From assembly GCF_035594125.1 (NCBI RefSeq), contig NC_087152.1, forward strand, positions 10,383,501-10,447,500: a stretch of DNA of 64,000 bases. Reading direction: 5' to 3'. The DNA comes from Scylla paramamosain (taxonomy: Eukaryota > Arthropoda > Malacostraca > Decapoda > Portunidae). The notes beneath the pieces were generated by a model that was not told the origin of the DNA, did no database searches, and saw nothing but the letters and a program-made list of their open reading frames with translations. Within the stretch, counting starts at the first letter, position 1. Each line of letters opens with the position of its first letter. Positions 44,944 to 63,796 of this stretch are shown here, one piece after another. Both the position numbers and the translations under genes were made by a program.

Positions 44944-45098
44944 AAGAACCTGTTATTACGGTAGAGATTTTTTTCTTCACTGTAAAAGAAACGTGAAACG
45001 CTACAGGTTCTTATGATGAGATACAGTAAAACACTGAATCAAGGAAAGTGAACAAAGTTTACTCAAAGAACCTCAAACTTACTAAGTTTGAGGTTCTT
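44944..45098. repeat. Nested AAGAACCT / AGGTTCTT inverted repeats
   Basis: AAGAACCTGT (about 44944) pairs with ACAGGTTCTT (about 45004); 60 bp further, AAGAACCTCAAACTTA (45066-45081) and TAAGTTTGAGGTTCTT (45083-45098) form a perfect 16 bp palindrome around one C. The motif occurs twice in each orientation within 155 bp. Confidence 0.75.
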
Positions 45099-45445
45099 CA
45101 CACCCAACGCTAAAATAGAAACACTGAAAGCCTCTGTAAGCTCGGAGAGGATAAATATGAAGTGATCACAAGACAGGACCATGGAAAAGTGTGATGTATT
45201 GAGTACCTGGCGGGACGTCCATGAGTGGGTGAGTAAGCTGAGTGGGCGGGATGTGGGTGTTTAGGGTGCCTCTCCAGGATGGCTCAAGGAGGAACCCTCA
45301 CCTTCCCACTCCTCCACTCCACACCTGCTTCCCCCCAACACTGATATTCTTGTCAACGCCTTCCTTCATAAATACGCACGACCTCTTGTCATTGCTTCTT
45401 TTTCTCTCTTTTTCCCTCGACTCATAAGTCCTACACAACTGCACC

Positions 45446-45448
<3 letters not shown>

Positions 45449-45501
<53 letters not shown>
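45449..45501. repeat. (AC)n microsatellite
   Basis: About 26 units. Confidence 0.97.
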
Positions 45502-45504
<3 letters not shown>

Positions 45505-45688
45505 CCATTTCAAGTAAAGATAAATATTTTTGTTGTTCCTACGTAGTTTTCAAGTTTAATCGGTTAGCCCTTCCCAGCGTCACTTATGCGTCATTTCCTG
45601 CGGGACAAAATTGGTTACGAGAAGCTTTCGTCCGTGATGCCAAGAAAAGGATCGTGCACTCAGCCTTCCCGTGAGAGGGTAATGTGAA

Positions 45689-45711
45689 GGCCTCGCTTGT
45701 AAAGCGAGGCC
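45689..45711. repeat. Perfect GC-rich hairpin
   Basis: GGCCTCGCTT pairs with AAGCGAGGCC across a GTA loop. Terminator-like in shape, but this is a eukaryotic context and no gene precedes it. Confidence 0.75.
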
Positions 45712-45822
45712 CAGTGTGAGAGATAAAAAGTTTTTGCTTCACGCATTTATGCATTAAATGGAAATAAAGAAAAAAGAAAGAGGGGAAATGTTTGCCTTTC
45801 TCATTCTTGAATTAGAGAACTA

Positions 45823-45984
45823 TATAACAAATTACTTACTATTTCTTTCTTATATTAGTAAAATTTTCAATAGAAACTTGATTATGACAAGAAATAGGAA
45901 ATAATATAACAAATGCTTTACTGTTTCCTTCTCATATTAGTGAACATTTTGAAAAGAAAACTTGATATTGACGAGAAACAGGAA
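45823..45984 (+). repeat. Two-unit tandem duplication, 82 bp period
   Basis: TATAACAAATTACTTACTAT and TATAACAAATGCTTTACTGT start the units; TATTAGTAAA/TATTAGTGAA, GAAACTTGAT/AAAACTTGAT and ACAAGAAATAGGAAA/ACGAGAAACAGGAAA follow in register. Confidence 0.8.
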
Positions 45985-46197
45985 AAAATATAATTAAAAT
46001 CCCCACTGCCCTATTTTTAATTTTGATCTGCATATGACTATCAATTTGAATAAAGAAAAAATAATATTTTCTGCTATCCTCCATTTTCATTACATTTTAT
46101 AATGAAATTTATTTATTTATTTTTGTTTACACAAATGAGGAATAGAATAGAATGGAATGTGTAGGTGCAGTCCCGTGGAGTGTGGAGGCGTCCCTTG

Positions 46198-46199
<2 letters not shown>

Positions 46200-46232
<33 letters not shown>
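46200..46232. repeat. (CA)n microsatellite
   Basis: About 16 units. Confidence 0.95.
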
Positions 46233-46235
<3 letters not shown>

Positions 46236-46472
46236 GAGCAGAGGCAGTACTGTACGTTCTTTTTTTCATTATCTCTGTAGCATCACTCGCCTCAAGATGC
46301 TGGAGGGAGATAATGCGTGGAGGAGCTGTTGTGCCGAGGAAAGGAGAGGCACGTGGTGTTCACTTGCTCCCTCCATCCCTTGCCTTACAAAAAAAAAAAA
46401 AAAGTGTCGGGGTGAGTAAAGATTTTTTAGGGACGTAATCAAACTTTGGTTCGTATTTTTTAGTGTTTTATG

Positions 46473-46951
<479 letters not shown>

Positions 46952-47197
46952 GTATTATTAATCCCTATAGTCTCTCATTAACCCCATTTCCATAAACCAC
47001 AGTGGTGATTATAGGCCACAATGATTAGCCGGGTTCTCATGAAGTGTTTCCTCCCCCTTTTTTTTTTCTTTCTTTATTTTTCGATATTGCAAAATCTTAT
47101 TAAACCATCAATGATATCATGCAGATATCCTTGGAAAACCCCATTAACTTTCACTGTAAGGTGTCTGAAGTTGTTGAGGTAAAACGCTATAGAGTAC
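46952..47197 (-). mobile_element. MITE-1 copy
   Basis: Reverse orientation, opening CGTATTATTAATCCCTATAG and closing AAAACGCTATAGAGTAC, an inverted pair. Interior GATTATAGGCCACAATGATT, AGCCGGGTTCTCATGAAG, CTTATTAAACCATCAATGAT and CCTTGGAAAACCCCATTAAC. Full length about 246 bp including a T-rich expansion at 47055-47081. Confidence 0.7.
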
Positions 47198-47223
47198 AGA
47201 AGCCATAATGAAAACCATGGCCA

Positions 47224-47224
<1 letters not shown>

Positions 47225-47299
<75 letters not shown>
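47225..47299. repeat. (AC)n microsatellite
   Basis: About 37 units. Confidence 0.97.
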
Positions 47300-47301
<2 letters not shown>

Positions 47302-47305
47302 GAAC

Positions 47306-47420
47306 GTAGATAGATAATTAAATAGATAGAGTGATAGAAAGGTAGACCGATAGATATTTTTATTGACCATACACAGAGATACATACATAGATATAGATAG
47401 ATGGATAGTTAGATAAAATA
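47306..47420. repeat. Degenerate (GATA)n between two AC tracts
   Basis: TAGATAGATA, GATAGATATT and GATATAGATAGATGGATAG blocks scattered over 115 bp. Confidence 0.8.
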
Positions 47421-47447
47421 GACATAAGTATTTTATTGAGTCCCTCC

Positions 47448-47448
<1 letters not shown>

Positions 47449-47511
<63 letters not shown>
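47449..47511. repeat. (AC)n microsatellite
   Basis: About 31 units ending directly at a SINE-like fragment. Confidence 0.97.
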
Positions 47512-47512
<1 letters not shown>

Positions 47513-47513
<1 letters not shown>

Positions 47514-47582
47514 GATCGGTCACTATGAGCTCTGAGCTCTTTCCGTAGGGGAACGGCTGGCTGGGTGACCAGCAGACGACGG
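47513..47582. mobile_element. SINE-like composite repeat, fragment 1
   Basis: From AGATCGGTCACTATGAGC to GACCAGCAGACGAC this matches 51084-51152 with only about three differences in 68 bp. Adjacent to an AC tract, as is the third copy. A SINE-like nature is inferred from size and AC-rich flank; no coding. Confidence 0.65.
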
Positions 47583-49302
<1,720 letters not shown>

Positions 49303-49453
49303 CCCTGTGCTCGTCGAGCCATGCGTCACCGAGCCGGCATTAGAGTCCCGCCTGTCACGGAAACTTGGCATCACATTGCTGTAATGTGCGCGGCAACGCT
49401 CTGTGACTCAGTCTGTAGGACAGCCACTGAGCCACACGACCACCCAGTCTCAT
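49303..49453. mobile_element. SINE-like composite repeat, fragment 2
   Basis: Matches 50925-51071 through CGTCGAGCCATGCGTCACCG, CACGGAAACTTGGCATCACA and GTGACTCAGTCTGTAGGACA, roughly 85-90 percent by eye. On the minus strand it reads GTGTGGCTCAGTGGC, close to the tRNA-type pol III A box; a matching B box is not evident. This A-box-like part is deleted from copy 3. Confidence 0.6.
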
Positions 49454-49978
49454 GTATTCACTCTTATGGCATATAACAAACTCGGGTTTTATAAAATATC
49501 TATGCCTGATCATGTGTTACCCACACATCACTGTATTCCTTACTATTCTCAAGCGTGAGGCTTCCCGAGCTTGCCTGTAACAACAGAGAACACACAGGCG
49601 ACCAGGCAGCAAGACATTCTTTATTGAAGATGTGCCCGTCATTCTGAATTCTCTGCTATTCGTGCCCACGTCATCTAGCAGAGATAGAATAATAACGTAT
49701 TTTTTAAACTCAAGTAGTTAAATTATATATTCATCCAGTTATTTATGTATTCCTCTATCACAGCTGTTTATCAATCACAGCTGTGCATTCATGATAGCTA
49801 TTAGAGAACGGCGCAGCAAGGTGGTGTGGCGGCGCGGCGCCTTTGTGACGTGATTCAGGAGTTACGGCAGCTGAGTGCCTCCTCAACACATATTTTCGCG
49901 CGCTGCGGAGGGTGGCATCGTAAATACGGTCTCTGTTTGTGTCATGACAGCCCTTAAGTTGTTCCCGATGGATACATT
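49454..49978. other. No gene seen
   Basis: Unique sequence; short duplicate AGTTATTTATGTAT-like wording near 49738. TCACAGCTGT appears twice at 49758 and 49774. Confidence 0.45.
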
Positions 49979-50103
49979 TCAATAACAACAATAACAACGA
50001 CAGCAGCAGCAGCAGCAGCAGCAGCAACAATAACGACGACAGTAGCACCAGCAGCAGCATCAGCAGCAGCAGCAGCAACAACAACAACAATAGCGACAAC
50101 AGT

Positions 50104-50136
<33 letters not shown>

Positions 50137-50280
50137 AACAATAGCAACAACAGGAACGACGACAACAATAAAAGCAATAACAACAACAACAGCAACAACA
50201 ACGACGACGTCCGCGAGGACGACGAAAATAATAACGACCAAAGCAGCAGCAGCAACAGCATCAGAAACAGGAACAACAGC

Positions 50281-50327
<47 letters not shown>

Positions 50328-50415
50328 AGATAGTAGCAGCAAGAAGAAGAACAACACCGCCGCCACCACCATCACCACCACCATCACCACCACCAACAAC
50401 AACAACAATAATATC

Positions 50416-50446
<31 letters not shown>
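49979..50446. repeat. Trinucleotide mosaic (CAG/AAC/ACG/ACC)
   Basis: Almost 470 bp made of in-register AAC, AGC/CAG, AAT, ACG, AAG and ACC triplets. The minus strand reads as a long Leu/Val/Ala tract with no stop for most of its length, which is a consequence of the triplets, not a gene. Confidence 0.95.
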
Positions 50447-50645
50447 TAATTTTTTACTTGTTGCTTGCTGAAATTCTAAAATTTTGTTGTAGTGTAAAAT
50501 ATTGCAATATGTTTTCGTTTTTCTCTCTTGCCAAATAATTAATGAAAATATATAGTGAACATTCAGTACAGGAAGAAAACATATTCACATGATAATAATG
50601 TAGACAAAAATTATTCTTCCAGCCTCATAATCAAATATTCATATG

Positions 50646-50669
50646 ACACACACACACACACACACACAC
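50646..50669. repeat. (CA)n microsatellite, short
   Basis: About 12 units. Confidence 0.93.
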
Positions 50670-50830
50670 GCCGCGCACGGACCGGTACAGACTCAGCGCG
50701 ATTCCCACCATGGTGCGAGCCATCAATCAATAGTCCCTTCTAGATTAGACTTACCTTTAGGATTAATGTTAAGTATTTCCCCACCCCCTCTGTACATTTT
50801 CAGTTTGTTAACTGCCTAAACAATAAACCG

Positions 50831-50831
<1 letters not shown>

Positions 50832-50884
<53 letters not shown>

Positions 50885-50887
50885 TAT

Positions 50888-50918
<31 letters not shown>
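50832..50918. repeat. (TTA)n then (AC)n
   Basis: About 19 TTA units followed by about 14 AC units, then ATACATAC and SINE-like copy 3. Confidence 0.95.
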
Positions 50919-50922
<4 letters not shown>

Positions 50923-50924
50923 TA

Positions 50925-51182
50925 CACTGTGCGCGTCGAGCCATGCGTCACCGAGCCAGCATTAGAGCGCGGCCAGTCACGGAAACTTGGCATCACATTG
51001 TTGTAATGTTCACGGCGACGCTTCGTGACTCAGTTTGCAGGACAGTCACACGACCAGCCAGTCAGTGGTCTCAGTTCTATCCGAAGATCGGTCACTATGA
51101 GCTCTGAGCTCTTTCCATAGGAGAAAGGCTGGCTGGGTGACCAGCAGACGACCGTAGGTGAATTACACACACACACACACAC
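50925..51182. mobile_element. SINE-like composite repeat, most complete copy
   Basis: Contains both parts in order: the segment shared with fragment 2 (50925-51071) and the segment shared with fragment 1 (51082-51152), joined by GGTCTCAGTTCTATCCGA. It ends GTAGGTGAATT(AC)n. Bounded by AC tracts on both sides. Orientation is uncertain: the A-box-like motif of fragment 2 lies on the minus strand, while the AC tail suggests plus. Confidence 0.65.
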
Positions 51183-51717
51183 ATTCCTGACTTGCGGTAC
51201 CTAGTCCAAAGAGTCAGCGCCTGTGGACATGGCGAGGATACTGTGGCCACGTGGGGGGAGAAACGCGATACTGTTGCTGCTGCTCGTGCGTCACTTCTAG
51301 GGCTTCTCAGGCTTCCACGTAATAGGTTTGTGAGGAAGCTGTGCATTGTCCTGCCGAGGTACTGGATGCGTCATAGAGCAGTTCGTCTGTTATTAATTGT
51401 GATGCCAAATGACGGAACTAAGTTATTTTCACTCAAGACTCGTTGTATCTTTAAGGCAGAATGTGTAAAAGTATTCATGTTAACTTCAAAGTCCACTTGG
51501 AAAGTGCTATTTTAACTATGCACAAAAATCCTTCTTTTAGTTCATCATGTGTAACAGTCGTAAACGTGTTAACTTCTTGATTCCCGAGGCTAAGTTTGGA
51601 CCATAACTAAAGCTCATGGGTTGCTATAGTAAACGTCTGATTCCTTGTGTTTGTTGTCGAGAGTCATTAATTATGAATTCGCCGAAAACAAGACGTAGTC
51701 TTAACTTTTCTTTCAGT
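51183..51717. other. No gene seen
   Basis: A 107-codon frame (51192-51515) has no recognisable features. Confidence 0.45.
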
Positions 51718-51794
51718 GGCAGTAAATCCCACCCGGAGTTGTCACGTCGTCAGGATCCCAGACGATGTGACAACTTGGTGAGCGATTTACTGCC
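51718..51794. repeat. 77 bp imperfect hairpin
   Basis: GGCAGTAAATC (51718-51728) pairs with GATTTACTGCC (51784-51794), and GTTGTCACGTCGTC (51738-51751) with GACGATGTGACAAC (51761-51774) with one mismatch, around a 9-base loop. All pairs share one symmetry centre at 51756, with a partly paired bulge between. Pre-miRNA-sized; could equally be a tiny fold-back repeat. Confidence 0.7.
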
Positions 51795-52019
51795 GCTTGA
51801 AGAAGAGGTTAAAACTACATTTTTTCTTTTATACATCTTTATAATTAATGGCGAATTATTAAATCAGTTTGAAACATTGCTGAGAGGATGACCACATTAT
51901 ATTCATGAGAAATTTTTTTTTACATTTTTTTATTTATTTTTTATTTTTTATCACTGAATGGCGAGTATGAACGTCCTCTGCCTGCTGTCACCATTATTTC
52001 TTTAACCCTATTTTCTCCT

Positions 52020-52229
52020 TTAATCCTTTCACTGCTGTGGTCGTCTTTTGTTAACTTCAGATGACTGTAATAAATCGTTTCCATGGACATAAAGAAGGAC
52101 TAAGAATATGAGGTTAATCTAATGATTACTGAGCTACAGAACTACATATTTAAGAGACTAGTACAAAAATTATTCTTTCAAATCCTATAGACGATCATGG
52201 AAAAAATTAAGTAGCAGGGAAAGGGTTAA
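52020..52229. mobile_element. MITE-3: piggyBac-like ends with TTAA
   Basis: TTAATCCTTTCACTGCT (52020-52036) and AGCAGGGAAAGGGTTAA (52213-52229) are inverted with two mismatches. Both outer edges are TTAA, the target duplication used by piggyBac transposons, whose termini commonly start CCC. The 176 bp interior is AT-rich and non-coding. piggyBac ancestry is inferred from ends only. Confidence 0.6.
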
Positions 52230-56370
<4,141 letters not shown>

Positions 56371-56428
<58 letters not shown>

Positions 56429-56435
56429 TGTGTGT
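56371..56435. repeat. (TG)n microsatellite
   Basis: About 32 units with one TATG break at 56421. Confidence 0.96.
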
Positions 56436-56732
56436 AGACTGTAGTGATAAATATAGCATTGAAGCTGGTTGGGGGTGGAAGGTAAGCGAAGTGGGGGAGA
56501 TGTGAAGAAGAAAAGAGTGGGGGAAGGGTAGAGGAGTGGGTGGGGCAATTCTACCCTTTCCCCCTCCATCCCCACACATTCCTCCTCGCTACCTTTCCCC
56601 TCTCCCTTTCTCCTCTCCCTTTCCCCTCTACCCTCTCCCCACATTGTCTAGGACGGGCAGACTTGCGACACATACCAAGGTGACAGTGAGGTGATGTCAA
56701 GGGCCGGCCACTTAACCTCCTCGTTCATCTCT

Positions 56733-57110
56733 TCCTCCTCCTCCTCCTCCTCCTCCTCCTCCTCCTCCTCCTCCTCCTCCTCCTCCTCCTCCTCCTCCTA
56801 CTTCTACTTCTCCTTCTCCTCCTCTTTCTTCATCTCTTCTTCCTGCAAGTTTTCTCTCTTCTTTTTTCCTCCTTCCTCTTCTCTTCGCCAAGTTCTCCTG
56901 ATCACATTACTCCTTACCTTCTTCGGTGTTGCTGTCATCATCGTCTTCTTCTTCTTCTTCTTCTTCTTCTTCTTCTTCTTCTTCTTCTTCTGCCTACTCC
57001 TCCGCCTCCGCCTCCGCCTCCTCCGCCTCCGTCTCCTCCTCCTCCTCCTCCTCCTCCTCCGCCTCCTCCTCCTCCTCCTCCTCCTCCTCCTCCTCCTCCT
57101 CCTCCTCCTT
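56733..57110. repeat. Trinucleotide mosaic (TCC)n, (TTC)n, (CGC/TCC)n
   Basis: TCC at 56733-56799, TTC at 56943-56990, then CTCCGC and TCC to 57110. The strand is nearly all pyrimidine to about 57200. Frames of 184-205 codons are homopolymeric Ser/Leu/Phe and not genes. Confidence 0.95.
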
Positions 57111-57632
57111 TTGTTGCTTCATTCAGTTTCCCTTCCCGTTTTCATCTTCCCTCGTTCTCCTCATTTTCTATTTTCCTCCTTTCTCTTTCTTGTCCTCGTT
57201 TTCTTCCTCCTTCTTTTTGGTATTGCAGTTTTATGCATCACATGATTTCTGTTTCTATTCGTATGTTTGCAAAAATTTCCAATATTTCTTTTCCCCTGCT
57301 TTTTATTCAGAGTATTTTCCTTCCTTATTCTTTTCCTTGGTATCTGATCTATTCCTGTGTTTTCTCTTTATTTTCTTCCTTCTTTTCTTTCTCATTTTTT
57401 CTCTCCTATTGTGTTTCATCACCGTAACAGTTCCCCACTTTTCCGATTTTTTTTCTCTTCCTCTCCTCTTTTTTAAGGCTTATGCTTCCCATTTTTACTT
57501 CATCTTTCTACCGAAGCTTTATTTTTTCTGGCTGTGTGTCTAACTTTACTCTCGCCTGCAGCGTCTCTGTGTCCCATGCCTCTTTCTTTCCCTTTTTGCA
57601 TTTATTTATTTTTTTCTTTTCCCGTGACACTT

Positions 57633-57635
<3 letters not shown>
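57111..57635. other. Pyrimidine-rich stretch, no gene
   Basis: C/T-biased strand with TTTTC and CTTCC words throughout, apparently decayed from the adjacent TCC/TTC repeats. Confidence 0.55.
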
Positions 57636-57727
<92 letters not shown>

Positions 57728-57739
57728 TCTCTCTCTCTC
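57636..57739. repeat. (CT)n microsatellite
   Basis: About 50 units with a CTT break near 57727. Confidence 0.97.
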
Positions 57740-57876
57740 CACCAAACCACAGTAAGTCGGACAAGTGTCACTCCAATTTAATGTTCTGGTCTCCGTGTTG
57801 TGTTTTGTCAGTTCTCGGGTTTGTTGTCAGCTTCCTCAGATTGACCTCTCTGTCAGTGCTACACGTGTGCTTGGTG

Positions 57877-57992
<116 letters not shown>

Positions 57993-58055
57993 TTTCACTC
58001 TAAGGAGTCTGGCTGCTCATTTTCAAGATTTGAGGGTTAACTGTGTTTTATTTTT

Positions 58056-58173
<118 letters not shown>

Positions 58174-58211
58174 CTTTGCATGTCTGTTAAAATTTCTATC
58201 ACTAGCCTCTT

Positions 58212-58215
<4 letters not shown>

Positions 58216-58302
<87 letters not shown>

Positions 58303-58333
58303 TACATACATACATACATGCATACATACATAC
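58216..58333. repeat. (AC)n then (ATAC)n
   Basis: About 41 AC units, then about 9 ATAC units with one ATGC; complementary to the TG tract 42 bp upstream. Confidence 0.97.
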
Positions 58334-58744
58334 CGCACAAAGTTTACGTAATACATCGCAGTTTTTGCCATCACGCTTTTGCCAGTCATTATTGAAATAT
58401 TTCCACGTCGTCACTATTCACTTTTGTTTTTAATCTATCTACTCACTTTCAATTGTAGCCAAAACCACACAAAACAAGTCTCGTTACCATACTCTACCAT
58501 CCGCGCTGTGCCCTTCCGTCAGGCCGCTGTACACACGAGTCTGTTACTGTATATGCATTGGTAACTTATCACAAGTATTAGTCTGGTGCTGGAAAAAGAG
58601 AAGAAATAATAATAGGAAGGAGATGCACGTCCCCACAGACAGACGATCCCTGCACCAGACTCTCACACTACTGATAGTTAAAAATAGGAGGGAAATAGGT
58701 AAATTTGAAATAAGTATACCGACACGCTGAAGAAAGTAGAGGGT

Positions 58745-58748
<4 letters not shown>
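58334..58748. other. No gene seen
   Basis: Unique sequence between microsatellites. Confidence 0.5.

Positions 58749-58831
<83 letters not shown>
58749..58831. repeat. (GA)n microsatellite
   Basis: About 41 units. Confidence 0.97.
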
Positions 58832-58833
<2 letters not shown>

Positions 58834-58908
58834 CTTACTTTGTAGTGAACTTAATACTTAAAGTCGATGTATAATGACAAATTGATACAAAGAGGGAGCT
58901 TAGGAATC

Positions 58909-58912
<4 letters not shown>

Positions 58913-58988
<76 letters not shown>
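58913..58988. repeat. (TC)n microsatellite
   Basis: About 38 units; complementary to the GA tract 81 bp upstream. Confidence 0.97.
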
Positions 58989-58990
<2 letters not shown>

Positions 58991-59121
58991 GCACTGCACC
59001 TTACTCTGAAAATTTATGGCAAGCAAAAAACTGGTAAAGTAAAAGCTCTGAGGACATTTATTACGCGCGACAGTCCTTGCTGACATTTTTCGCCATTAAC
59101 TCTATTTCATTGTCTTTAAGC

Positions 59122-59124
<3 letters not shown>

Positions 59125-59194
<70 letters not shown>
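59125..59194. repeat. (TC)n microsatellite
   Basis: About 35 units. Confidence 0.97.
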
Positions 59195-59197
<3 letters not shown>

Positions 59198-59304
59198 CGA
59201 AGAAAAATTAAACGTCACTCGTAAATCATAAAATCTCTCTATGTACTTTTTTGTTTCGTTTTGCTTTGTTTTATATTCGTTCTATAATAATGTTTCGGGT
59301 GCAA

Positions 59305-59795
<491 letters not shown>

Positions 59796-59840
<45 letters not shown>
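59796..59840. repeat. (AC)n microsatellite
   Basis: About 22 units. Confidence 0.96.
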
Positions 59841-59841
<1 letters not shown>

Positions 59842-60104
59842 CCATTCCTTCTCTCAGTTGTGTCACAGGTAAACTTCTTCAAGGGATTAGCAAGTGTTAA
59901 GTTTGCTAAGGTTCCTCCGTAATGTAGCGGGGAAGGAGTTTGTATTTCATTGACTAGCACCTGCTGGTCATTTCTCTCAAAGCCTTAGTCATCATTTTTT
60001 TTTTTTTTTTATTCTCTGTTTGTTTATCTTGGTGTGAGTTGTAGTAGAGTTGTGTTTCCCGTGTGTCTGTCTCTGTGTGTTTGTTTATTTGTAGGACTGT
60101 GTGC

Positions 60105-60107
<3 letters not shown>

Positions 60108-60188
<81 letters not shown>
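60108..60188. repeat. (GT)n microsatellite
   Basis: About 40 units, followed by decayed TTGTCTTG repeats to 60235. Confidence 0.97.
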
Positions 60189-60191
<3 letters not shown>

Positions 60192-60291
60192 TCTTGGCTT
60201 GTCGTTTCTTGTCTTGCTTTGTCTTGTCTTCTTAGTCATTTAGTCAGTCAGCCAGTGTATCTGTCTCACCTTCTGTCTGCTCCCCCCCACA

Positions 60292-61351
<1,060 letters not shown>

Positions 61352-61429
<78 letters not shown>
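61352..61429. repeat. (AC)n microsatellite
   Basis: About 38 units. Confidence 0.97.
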
Positions 61430-61431
<2 letters not shown>

Positions 61432-62478
61432 CCCATCCTTTAGTGAACCGGGATGGCTTAGGTTCGTCAGGGACATTTCATGGTACACTGTGTGTTGTAG
61501 TACGCATGGCCAGTTGGGGCTTCCTTCTTTCACTCCGTCATGGCCTGAGGAAAGGGAAAGTACTGCAGACGGACGAGCCCAGCGTCTCCTTACAGTGTGG
61601 CTTCTGATCATAACGGCGTGTTCTTGCTTTTCTGAAGAGATCCTCGAGACAAGGAAGGCAGCCCCTCGCTTCCCTCTCCTCGGATTGGGAGAGACAAGAC
61701 TACTATTGTTTCTTCCTCCGTTTTTGGGTCAGTAGTTGGAAGCCGATAGATTGAGGCCATCTAAGCCTAACTTGATCCGCCCCGATCCTGTTTATTTGGC
61801 GAGGTGGGCGTCGACCCTTACAACTGTTTGGCTGACCACTGTCCTCTTGGATTGAGTTGACAACATTCCAAACAAAAGTGTCATCGTCAGGCCGCAGGTT
61901 TGTGTGTGGAATTTTCAAAATGTGATGGATAGAGTCTTGGCTCCTTGTACAAAGGTTCCTCTGGTCGCGGACAGCTGGCTGCCTGCCCCTCGCTAAGCAC
62001 ACTCCAGCGGAGTCCCAAACAGGACGTTGTGCGCGCCCTTTCACCCCCAAGTAAGTGTCTTGGAGTAGCGGAAAGATCTTACTTATTCCCGTCCCTTCCA
62101 GAAAAGGCGGCATCAATGTTTCTTATTTATAGCATTACGTGCACACATGCTATGCTCGCTACTCGTATATCCCGCCAAGGCGTATTTGTTTCTCATCAGC
62201 GTCAGTGTTGTTTTACCTTTCTTTTTTTCTCTGGAGAGTTTTCATGGATTGATTTTCTTTTCTTCCTTGCATATATTTTTACCTTCTTTAACAAAGAACA
62301 TACTTTTCTTTCACTTGATAATTGTATGTTCACGGCAATGAGAATTACAATGATTCTTAAAGTTCAGTCCCCTAACCAAAGTACACATACACCACAATGA
62401 ATGTATAGCTAATGGCAACGTGAAAGCCTCACCAGACGCCATGATGAAAACCAGCAAACGTTTTCTTGATTAGTGATG

Positions 62479-62482
<4 letters not shown>
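61430..62482. other. Repeat-free stretch, no gene called
   Basis: Frames of 137 codons (minus, 61703-62116) and 151 codons (plus, 61945-62400) overlap on opposite strands. Neither shows a domain I recognise; at most one could be real. The minus frame (containing DTFVWNVVNSIQEDSGQPN) has the more even composition. Confidence 0.3.

Positions 62483-62561
<79 letters not shown>
62483..62561. repeat. (CA)n microsatellite
   Basis: About 39 units. Confidence 0.97.
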
Positions 62562-62563
<2 letters not shown>

Positions 62564-63407
62564 CGTTATGCTATCGGGTAACACAGTGTGGGAGTTTCTC
62601 AGGGCTGCTGCTGCTGCTTCTCTGATCAACAAGTTACCGTGAAACACTTGAATGTCTTAAAACGCAGGCGTGCATAATGCGACCGTGTGCCGCCACCAGA
62701 AAGCCAGGCGCAGGCTTGCCCAATCGGGGAGGGGGGTGAGTGGGTAGGGTCTTGAAGGGTCCGCTCGATGGCTCCTGTTGAGACGTGGCCAGGGCGGCGC
62801 CTCCCTCAAGTTGGCGGGGCTTCCTCAGCTCCTCTTCTTATACATACTCCTTCTCATTGTATTATATATCCGTCTCTTTGTTTTTGTTTTATTTGTTCTT
62901 GTTCTTCTTTATTATTGTTGTGGGTGCCACCACCACCACCACAACTATCTGTACCCTTCAAACCACCACCACCACCACTACCACTACTACAATCACCATT
63001 ATCAACACCAAGCATTAAATCGCGTAACCTTTTTATTCTTTTCACTTTGAATGGTTATAGATGAAGCGCGAAAAGCAAATTGACTGTAATCTTCTTGACG
63101 TGCGCAGATCGCTTCCTTCCATCACCACCCTGTGTATCATCATTTATGGCAGTAATGTTTAAGGGAGGTGCGAGGGGCTGAAGGAGAAAGGGAGGGGAAA
63201 GGGCGAGGATCTGAAGGCTTTTTAGGTTTACCAGATAGGGAAGGAGAATGTAGGAAGGAACTGTGGTGTTTTGGAGGAGTTGTGAAGCCATGCGAAGAGG
63301 AGCTGCAGGAACTGGAGGTGCATTTTTGTTTTTTTCTTTTTATTTTAGGAAAGGCTGGAGACTAGGAGATAGAGGGGAAAAGGAATTATAGTAGGAGGGA
63401 AGAAAGT

Positions 63408-63408
<1 letters not shown>
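62562..63408. other. No gene seen; imperfect ACC run
   Basis: (ACC)n-like blocks at 62929-62945 and 62964-62996 give spurious Thr/His/Pro frames. 62695-62820 is GC-rich. Confidence 0.5.

Positions 63409-63478
<70 letters not shown>
63409..63478. repeat. (GT)n microsatellite
   Basis: About 35 units. Confidence 0.97.
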
Positions 63479-63483
<5 letters not shown>

Positions 63484-63796
63484 TAACTTTATTTTGTGTT
63501 AGTTTTTAATGTTTGTTTTTATTGTTGATTGTGTTTTGTGTTGTATTCATTTGGTGTACTTCGATGTTATTGTTTCGTTGTTGTGTAGGTGCAGGAGGAG
63601 GCAAGAGAGGCTGATATAATATACGTAGGGGATGTGAAATGGGAGGAGCTGAAGTGGCGTTCATCAAGGTAGTAATTGAAAGTAAGTGTAAGCACTATGC
63701 TGAGTGATATTGGTCGTGCCTCATCTTGTGTGTGTTGTATATTGCGTTTTCCTTTCCGAGGTGTGGTGAAGAGTCGTAAGGAAAATACAAGTGATT

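Noticed and set aside
45689..45711. Bacterial-type intrinsic terminator
   Set aside because: No T tract follows, and the context is eukaryotic.
49758..50447. 229-codon minus-strand Leu-rich frame
   Set aside because: Direct product of the AAC/AGC triplet mosaic; no signal peptide or domain beyond the repeat.
56691..57543. Two long Ser/Phe/Leu frames
   Set aside because: TCC/TTC repeat translation.
61703..62400. Opposite-strand overlapping frames of 137 and 151 codons
   Set aside because: They overlap each other and neither shows a family; kept only as a note in the interval entry.
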